Shown piece by piece: positions 6,815 through 11,111 of a stretch of DNA of 11,111 nt (position 1 is the stretch's first letter; each line of letters opens with the position of its first letter). Origin of the DNA: Prevotella sp. (GTDB taxonomy: Bacteria > Bacteroidota > Bacteroidia > Bacteroidales > Bacteroidaceae); contig JAFRZC010000082.1 in NCBI GenBank assembly GCA_017442765.1, positions 1 through 11,111 on the forward strand, in the 5' to 3' direction. Below the pieces are notes generated by a model. The model was not told the DNA's origin, did not search any database, and saw only the letters and a program-made list of their open reading frames with translations. Position numbers and translations under genes: made by a program.

Positions 6815-6831
6815 CCCCCTAAATTAGGGGG
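6815..6831. repeat. Intergenic C-tract/G-tract palindrome
   Basis: CCCCCTAA and TTAGGGGG flank a single A, giving a perfect 17-base palindrome followed by ATGAGGG. Its form resembles the palindromes inside the GH92 and oxidoreductase genes, and the following ATGAGGG is one unit of the heptamer repeat. Confidence 0.6.
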
Positions 6832-6912
6832 ATGAGGGTCTTAGCCCACCGGCATTAAGATATGCGCTCACAGCGAACCGCTTGTATGTCACTGTAGCAC
6901 AGCGACATACAG

Positions 6913-7087
6913 CCCTCGTTCCTCATCTTTCATCCCTCTTCATTTCCCAAACATATATCTCTCACCTCCGAGACATATATGTTTCGGGTGGTGAAAGACC
7001 GTCTTTCGCAGTGCGAAAGACCATGTTTTGGGAGGTGAAACATATATGCTTGGGAAATGAAGAGGGATGAAAGATGAGGGATGAGGG
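6913..7087. repeat. Long inverted-repeat element (MITE-like)
   Basis: The arms 6921-6958 and 7042-7079 are inverted copies matching at 37 of 38 positions; with flanking bases (6913-6920, 7080-7087) they extend to 46 bases with about three mismatches. The outer part of each arm is four heptamers close to CCCTCAT, and the inner part carries TTCCCAA..CATATAT. The 83-base centre contains another perfect hairpin at 7001-7021 (GTCTTTCGCA, G, TGCGAAAGAC) and a palindromic ACATATATGT box at 6973-6982. Short open frames across it are by-products of the symmetry. No transposase is present. A non-autonomous mobile repeat or a large RNA hairpin are both possible. Confidence 0.75.
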
Positions 7088-7127
7088 TATAAAAAGGAAG
7101 TGGAAGGGACGATAGAGGGGCTGATTG

Positions 7128-7160
7128 AAATGTTAAATCGGAAATTCCGCTTTAACATTT
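7128..7160. repeat. Perfect palindrome with AAATGTTAAA arms
   Basis: AAATGTTAAA (7128-7137) and TTTAACATTT (7151-7160) enclose a second palindrome, CGGAA-A-TTCCG (7139-7149). The same AAATGTTAAA foot begins the GH92 terminator, suggesting a related terminator-like hairpin. It lies directly next to the hairpin at 7161. Confidence 0.65.
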
Positions 7161-7206
7161 GCGGCGGTGAGAGATATATGTCTCACCGCCGCCGTTAATA
7201 TTTTTT
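7161..7206 (+). terminator. GC-rich hairpin followed by a T-run
   Basis: GCGGCGGTGAGA (7161-7172) and TCTCACCGCCGC (7181-7192) pair perfectly around an eight-base loop (GATATATG), followed by TTAATATTTTTT. On the plus strand this is a good terminator. It could also fold in minus-strand transcripts of the lipoprotein gene, though no T-run follows there. Confidence 0.65.
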
Positions 7207-7264
7207 AAGTCTTCGAGAATCCGGTAACCAGAGTCGTTAAGCCAGAATAGAAATAGACCAAACA

Positions 7265-7281
7265 ATGCATTATGCATTATG
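7265..7281. repeat. Short tandem ATGCATT repeat
   Basis: Two ATGCATT units plus ATG, just beyond the 3' end of the lipoprotein gene. Apart from this, bases 7207-7319 show no gene or strong structure. Confidence 0.35.
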
Positions 7282-7319
7282 AGCCAAAGGTCGCTGCCTA
7301 CGGGGAAAAGCAATTATTC

Positions 7320-8144
7320 TTACTTCCTTGTGGGAATGTTGAACTCGCTGACGCGCGAGATAGCACGGCCCTCCTGCACGACGGACAGACAAATCTTTGC
7401 CGTACCCTCTTTCAGATAGCGGTCGGCCTTCACAAGTGCAGTGTAACGGATGCCACGCCCGGGCGCAAGCTGCTCGACATGCATACCCGGGGAAATGAAG
7501 ATATGCTTGTTGCCGTTGGCCTCGACAACAGTGGGCTGGAGGTCGTAGAGCGTCTCATGACCCACGTTGTAAATCTCAAAGATGACCTTGCACAGCTCGT
7601 CGCGGCTGATGGCGTTGTCCTGATTGTCATCGACGAAGCGGGCATTACGGATGTCGATGTTCGAGGCAAAGGCATAGCCGGAGGCCAGCTCCTCAACACT
7701 CGACGAGCCGGGCATCACCGTAGTAGGCACCTGTGCGCTGTAGTCGCCGGTGTAGTCGCTGCCCTGAAAATCATAAATACGGTCGTCGCCACTGTTGGTA
7801 GCATCAAAGCCACTATCAGTGTTAACCGGAGCACTCCGACGTGCATCCATCTCATAGCCAGTGTTTACCCTTTGCATGATACGGTCGTGCATGCGTTCGC
7901 GCTGTTCGGCCTTCTTCTCATCAGCCGCCGCACCTACGGCTGCACCGACAACGGCACCACCAGCCATGCCGATAATGGTGCCCACGTCAGAGCCACGCGG
8001 TCCGCCCGCGATACCGCCAATGGCACTGCCAAGTATTGAACCAAAGGAACCGCCCACGTAGGCTCCCGAACCCGTATAGGTGCCACAGCTGCTCAGCAGG
8101 AGTGCTGCACCGACCAACAAAATCACAGTCTTTCTCATATTCAT
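7320..8144 (-). CDS. Glycine-zipper lipoprotein with an EF-hand-like loop
   Basis: 274 residues. MNMRKTVILLVGAALLLSSC is a lipoprotein signal with lipobox LSSC and Cys20 as the lipidated residue, so the protein is anchored in the outer or inner membrane. Residues 29-73 are rich in Gly/Ala/Ser with GxxxG spacing (IGGIAGGPRGSDVGTIIGMAGGAVVGAAVG), a glycine-zipper segment that may enter the membrane. A charged linker follows (DEKKAEQRERMHDRI). The C-terminal half (164-271) looks like a CARDB-type beta sandwich: IDIRNARFVDDNQDNAISRDE, then KVIFEIYNVG...L and ALVKADRYLKEGTAKICLSV. Residues 172-183 (D172, N174, D176, I179, E183) fit a 12-residue calcium loop. ATG codons at 8144 and 8138 are both possible starts. 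It has its own promoter upstream, so it need not belong to the oxidoreductase operon. The function is unknown; an envelope-structure role is inferred. Confidence 0.85.
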   Translation of the reverse strand: MNMRKTVILLVGAALLLSSCGTYTGSGAYVGGSFGSILGSAIGGIAGGPRGSDVGTIIGMAGGAVVGAAVGAAADEKKAEQRERMHDRIMQRVNTGYEMDARRSAPVNTDSGFDATNSGDDRIYDFQGSDYTGDYSAQVPTTVMPGSSSVEELASGYAFASNIDIRNARFVDDNQDNAISRDELCKVIFEIYNVGHETLYDLQPTVVEANGNKHIFISPGMHVEQLAPGRGIRYTALVKADRYLKEGTAKICLSVVQEGRAISRVSEFNIPTRK

Positions 8145-8187
8145 AATAGTTTAAAAATTCTTCTGCAGATATTTTGCAAACGAGCGT

Positions 8188-8203
8188 AAAAGGAGCTTGC
8201 TCC
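8188..8203 (-). terminator. Weak hairpin with T-run in the lipoprotein leader
   Basis: Minus-strand GGAGC, AA, GCTCC followed by TTTT. It lies after the oxidoreductase gene and inside the leader of the lipoprotein mRNA, so it could end read-through from upstream or attenuate the lipoprotein gene. The stem is only five pairs. Confidence 0.3.
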
Positions 8204-8232
8204 CATTTTGCCGAGTGCAGCTAAATCTTCTG

Positions 8233-8262
8233 CAAAGGTAAGCAGAAAAAAGCAAACACAAA
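8233..8262 (-). promoter_or_regulatory. Promoter of the lipoprotein gene
   Basis: Minus-strand TTTG (8259-8262), an 18-base spacer, then TACCTTTG (8233-8240), matching the Bacteroidetes promoter with a spacer one base short of the usual 19-21. It gives an 80-90 base leader before the ATG at 8144 and sits just after the stop of the oxidoreductase gene. Confidence 0.6.
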
Positions 8263-8273
8263 AAAGAAATTCC

Positions 8274-9551
8274 CTATTCCTGCATAGGGGAAACCCTAAA
8301 TTTTTCTGCCTCGAAGCAGATGCGATGACTTTCGATGGCCTCATCGACGAGCGGGAGAGCCCCCCTCGTTCCAAGCCCCTCTCGTCCCCCCGTAGGGGGG
8401 AGGGAAGGACGTAAATGATGGATGAAGTCGGCTATCATCATCAGGTCGGCTCCGCCATGATGGGGCTGTGCCATCTGCCGAGAAAAGTCGTAACGGTCCT
8501 TGCGCCGCGAGCGGAAATGGCTGACGCTCACATGGTTCTCGTCGCAGCGAATCTCGCCCCCGGTGAGCTTGATATGCGTGGTACGAACGTCGCTCTCGGT
8601 GAAGATGTCCATAGACATGGAGATGGTCACCTCGTTCTCGAGTTCCATAATAAGGCACTGATGATCTACCACGTCGTTGTCGCAGTGATAGACACACCGT
8701 CCGAAGCGACCGCGATGCAACTCGTTGAGTATCACATCGTCGATTGTCTTCCCCTCCGGCACATCGAAGTTGCTAATCCACTCATGTCTCCGCAGATAGA
8801 GATTGACAGCCGAGAATGGACAGGCGGCCTCCACCTTGCAATCTACGCACCGGTGAGCAGAGCCTTCTGGGGCATTCTCCTCTCTGAACCAGCGCAGCGA
8901 ACCGTATGAGCAGACGCGGCGACAACGCGAACCGGTAATCCAATAGAAGAAGTCGAGGTCGTGACAACACTTCGCCAACAACATCGGGTTGCTTTCCTTC
9001 TCGCGGTTCATCTGTCCGCGCACATAGCTATGGGTGGTGCGGTCGATGCCCACACCCTCGGTGTGGCTGATGGAGATGATTGTTCCGAGCTCGCCGGAGT
9101 CGATAATCTGCTTGATTTTCCGATAGGCAGGGAAATAGCGGAGCACATGACACAGGCATACGATGACACCCTTCCGACGGGCTGTCTCGGCTATCTCGAC
9201 ACATTGCTCCATGGTCTGGGCAATGGGTTTCTCCAAAAGAATATGATAGCCTTTCTCTATGGCTGCCATACATGGCTCGTAATGGGCATTCTCGGGGGTG
9301 CAGATGATGACGGCATCGGCCTCGACATGAGCGGCGAAGAAGTCGTCGCAGCTTGCAAATTGTTGCGATGGCAAGAGTCCGAACTGCCGTACTACACCCT
9401 CGCGCCGCAGGTCGTCGGGCTCGACGACAGCGACCAGTCTCACCTCCTCGGGATGATGCTCCACATAATGCAGGTAGGTACGCATACGATTGCCTGCTCC
9501 GATAGCAACTATCGAAACAGGCTTTCTCGTATCGTGTTGTTCTTTCGTCAT
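8274..9551 (-). CDS. Gfo/Idh/MocA-family oxidoreductase
   Basis: 425 residues, NAD(P)-dependent sugar dehydrogenase family. The Rossmann fold starts at VSIVAIGAGNRMRTY (12-26), with VVEPD ending the second strand (42-46), CTPENAH (84-90) and the EKP motif (107-109, K108 the likely catalytic lysine). The C-terminal domain has H174 and CCHDLDFFYW (195-204, H198/D199), in the usual region of the catalytic His. A cysteine cluster C235-x2-C238-x5-C244-P may bind a metal. There is no signal peptide, so it appears cytoplasmic. Residues 382-399 are an extra PSLPPTGGREGLGTRGAL peptide from a palindromic repeat; the family sequence resumes at LVDEAIESHRICFEAEKF. It starts 8 bases after the DUF1080 gene's stop, so the two are co-transcribed. 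The pairing suggests oxidation of a glycoside at C3, but the substrate is not known. Confidence 0.9.
   Translation of the reverse strand: MTKEQHDTRKPVSIVAIGAGNRMRTYLHYVEHHPEEVRLVAVVEPDDLRREGVVRQFGLLPSQQFASCDDFFAAHVEADAVIICTPENAHYEPCMAAIEKGYHILLEKPIAQTMEQCVEIAETARRKGVIVCLCHVLRYFPAYRKIKQIIDSGELGTIISISHTEGVGIDRTTHSYVRGQMNREKESNPMLLAKCCHDLDFFYWITGSRCRRVCSYGSLRWFREENAPEGSAHRCVDCKVEAACPFSAVNLYLRRHEWISNFDVPEGKTIDDVILNELHRGRFGRCVYHCDNDVVDHQCLIMELENEVTISMSMDIFTESDVRTTHIKLTGGEIRCDENHVSVSHFRSRRKDRYDFSRQMAQPHHGGADLMMIADFIHHLRPSLPPTGGREGLGTRGALPLVDEAIESHRICFEAEKFRVSPMQE
8352..8411 (-). repeat. GC-rich palindromic element in frame in the oxidoreductase gene
   Basis: Encodes residues 381-400 near the C-terminus. 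The core is TCCCCCC, GTA, GGGGGGA (8385-8401), within C- and G-tracts (CCCCCCTCG, AGCCCCTCTCG). Translation gives a PSL..TGGREG peptide similar to the PSLQGGVGG peptide of the GH92 element, so both genes read the element in the same orientation and frame. Boundaries are estimates. Confidence 0.68.
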
Positions 9552-9559
9552 TTAGATGA

Positions 9560-11111
9560 TTATTTCTTCTTTCCCTTCTGCTTGCTCAGGTCGAGGATGC
9601 GGATGTTGCGGAAGCGCACGCCCTCGCCATGTCCGCAGAAGCTGATGTTGCCCTCTTTGTTGAACAAGCCCGGGTGGTTGTTGTGGTCAACCGTGTAGGG
9701 ATTGTGCGTACCGCCATCGGGAGCCACGTTGTGCCCCTGGCAGGCCTCACGGATATTGCCGTCGAGAATAACCTCGCCGTCAACCGTCACCGTAATCTGG
9801 TCGCCCACGGCACGAATCTCCTCGCTGTGCCATTTTCCTATGGGTCCGAAGTTCACACGCTTCGGCACAATGATGCCATAGACCGAGCCATGCTGCTGAT
9901 AGTCGCGCAGACCGGCATAGATAGGTGCATCGTGGTCGAGAATCTGGATTTCCATACCCTCGTAGGCAGCATCCACACCCTCACTGGTGCGGATCCCCAC
10001 GCCGTTGTTCACACCTTCCTCGAGGAAGCAGAACTCAAAGCGATAGACAAAGTCGCTGTACTTCTTATTGGTGTAGAGGTTGCCGCCTGCGCCATAGCCT
10101 GCGCTGACGTAGATGGTACCGTTGTCGGGCACGTAGTTGGTCTTGTTGCCGAACCACTTGTCGAGCGACTTACCATCGAAAAGCAGCTCAAAGCCCTGTT
10201 TCTTCTCCTCGGGTGTCAGCGCATTCACCGACACTGAGAGCTTTGCCTGTGCCTCAACCTTCTCCAACAGTCCTTTGATCTCGTCAACGGCATAGCCGGC
10301 ATCGGCATCACCTTCGGCTTTCTTAGCACGGAAGATATCCTGCGCCTTCACGAGCATGTCCTTGATACCCTCACAGCCCTGCAGCGACTCGTTCTTGGCA
10401 ATGATGCTCTTCACGGTCGTGGCGGCTGCGACAGCCGTGCCGTTGTTGTCCAGATACTTCGATGCCAACGTCAGTGCGGGCTGGTTGTTGATGGACGCGA
10501 GTGCCGAGACAAATTGTGCGGCGATGTTGCCGGAAGGATTCAGCTCAAGAGCCTGCTGGTAGAGATTCAGCTTCTCGTCGCGGTTCTTGCGCGCGGCCTT
10601 GGCCAGAGCCAGATAACGACCGAGCACTTTGTCTTTCACCGAGGCATTACCCTTAGCGATGTCGTAGAGCAACGGCAGTGCCTCGTCGTTGTTCACGGTG
10701 AGCAGGGCATCGAGTGCCGAGCCGTTGCCGGCCTTGTAGGCCTTGCCCAGATAGTCGATGGCGGCCTTCGTGCCGGCCTGAGCCAATAGCGGATAGTAGT
10801 TGGCAGGCTTGTTCGTACCAGTCAGAACGGCATTAACCAGCTGATACTGCTGATCAGCGGTCTCAGTGCAAAGGGCACTCTTGGCTGCCTGCTGCAGCTT
10901 GGTAATATCTGCACCTTGGGCAACCTCAAGCATCTGGCAGATCTCGTTGAAATTCTCAGGTTTGGCTACGCCACTCAATGCATCAAGGGCAGCGGCATGA
11001 ACATTGTCATTGCCGTTTATAAGGCTCTTCACCTTGTCGTAGGCATTGTAGATACGACGATCAGATGCGAGCTTCAGGGCTGCGGCCTGCACATTGGCAT
11101 CGCTATTGCCC
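9560..11111 (-). CDS. HEAT-repeat / DUF1080 (3-keto-disaccharide hydrolase) protein, partial
   Basis: The frame is open to the right window edge (it reads GNSDANVQAAALKLASD there), so the N-terminus is missing. The GTG at 11092 is internal rather than a start. Numbering from that GTG, residues 1-290 are alpha-helical HEAT-like repeats (VQAAALKLAS, VHAAALDALSGV, GSALDALLTVNNDEALPLLYDIA). Residues 299-503 are a full DUF1080/PF06439 concanavalin-like domain: GFELLFDGKSLDKW, GNLYTNKKYSDFVYRFEF, GVNNGVGIRT, YEGMEIQILDHDAP, QHGSVYGIIVP, GKWHSEEIRAVGDQITVTVDG, and HPGLFNKEGNISFCGHG..VRFRNIRI. The tail is Lys-rich (KQKGKKK). DUF1080 proteins act on 3-keto-glycosides, cleaving the bond by an elimination-type step. 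The oxidoreductase gene follows after 8 bases, a fitting partner. Cell location cannot be told without the N-terminus. Confidence 0.88.
   Translation of the reverse strand, partial: GNSDANVQAAALKLASDRRIYNAYDKVKSLINGNDNVHAAALDALSGVAKPENFNEICQMLEVAQGADITKLQQAAKSALCTETADQQYQLVNAVLTGTNKPANYYPLLAQAGTKAAIDYLGKAYKAGNGSALDALLTVNNDEALPLLYDIAKGNASVKDKVLGRYLALAKAARKNRDEKLNLYQQALELNPSGNIAAQFVSALASINNQPALTLASKYLDNNGTAVAAATTVKSIIAKNESLQGCEGIKDMLVKAQDIFRAKKAEGDADAGYAVDEIKGLLEKVEAQAKLSVSVNALTPEEKKQGFELLFDGKSLDKWFGNKTNYVPDNGTIYVSAGYGAGGNLYTNKKYSDFVYRFEFCFLEEGVNNGVGIRTSEGVDAAYEGMEIQILDHDAPIYAGLRDYQQHGSVYGIIVPKRVNFGPIGKWHSEEIRAVGDQITVTVDGEVILDGNIREACQGHNVAPDGGTHNPYTVDHNNHPGLFNKEGNISFCGHGEGVRFRNIRILDLSKQKGKKK

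Noticed and set aside
6913..7087. CRISPR array from the repeated heptamers and palindromes
   Set aside because: Units are seven bases with no unique spacers and no cas genes nearby.
6882..7158. Short open frames on both strands in the convergent gap
   Set aside because: They arise from the symmetrical inverted repeat, and their translations mirror each other. No start signals.
7272..8039. Plus-strand open frame (255 codons) over the lipoprotein gene
   Set aside because: The minus strand has a lipobox signal peptide and promoter; the plus-strand product has no domain or start context.
9629..10237. Plus-strand open frame (202 codons) over the DUF1080 domain
   Set aside because: Shadow of a well-conserved domain on the minus strand.

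Overview
The window looks like a chromosomal segment from a Bacteroidales bacterium, most likely Prevotellaceae. The evidence is direct but indirect taxonomically: several promoters of the Bacteroidetes type (TAnnTTTG, with TTTG about 20 bases upstream), secreted glycoside hydrolases of families common in this group, and a secreted protein ending in the NLNGQKV...KGIYIQNGKK tail typical of Prevotella and Bacteroides. All eight genes relate to secretion, glycans or the cell envelope. No SusC/SusD pair, transposase, tRNA, rRNA or CRISPR array is visible.

Layout. (1) Bases 1-369, minus strand: 5' end of an alpha-L-rhamnosidase-like gene (GH78 N-terminal domain), running off the left edge. (2) 462-1340, minus: AraC-family regulator. 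Its true start is probably 22 codons inside the longest open frame, because that frame's first ATG overlaps the promoter. (3) 1407-1617: divergent control region with promoters for both sides and palindromes. (4) 1618-4053, plus: a secreted protein with three LamG/concanavalin-like domains, cut by one in-frame TGA at codon 175. (5) 4074-4250, plus: a 58-residue protein of a Prevotella-type family with no known role, followed by a strong hairpin terminator. (6) 4419-6761, plus: a GH92 alpha-mannosidase. (7) 6762-7319: convergent gap packed with palindromes, including a 175-base inverted-repeat element. (8) 7320-8144, minus: a glycine-zipper lipoprotein with an EF-hand-like loop. (9) 8274-9551 and 9560-11111, minus: an operon of a Gfo/Idh/MocA oxidoreductase and, upstream of it, a HEAT-repeat plus DUF1080 (3-keto-disaccharide hydrolase) protein that runs off the right edge.

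How the genes may work together. Rhamnosidase, AraC regulator and LamG protein form one glycan-responsive neighbourhood. The GH92 enzyme would remove terminal mannose. The oxidoreductase/DUF1080 pair fits the oxidation-elimination route of glycoside cleavage, in which a sugar is oxidised at C3 and the bond is then broken by a DUF1080-type enzyme; the assignment here rests on family identity and gene pairing.

The most unusual feature is a set of short GC-rich palindromic elements. One lies between genes, and two sit inside coding sequence: between the signal peptide and catalytic part of the GH92 enzyme, and near the C-terminus of the oxidoreductase. Both are in frame and encode a similar PSL..GG peptide. 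A second repeat type, a heptamer near CCCTCAT, occurs in the LamG gene's 3' end and in both arms of the large inverted repeat.
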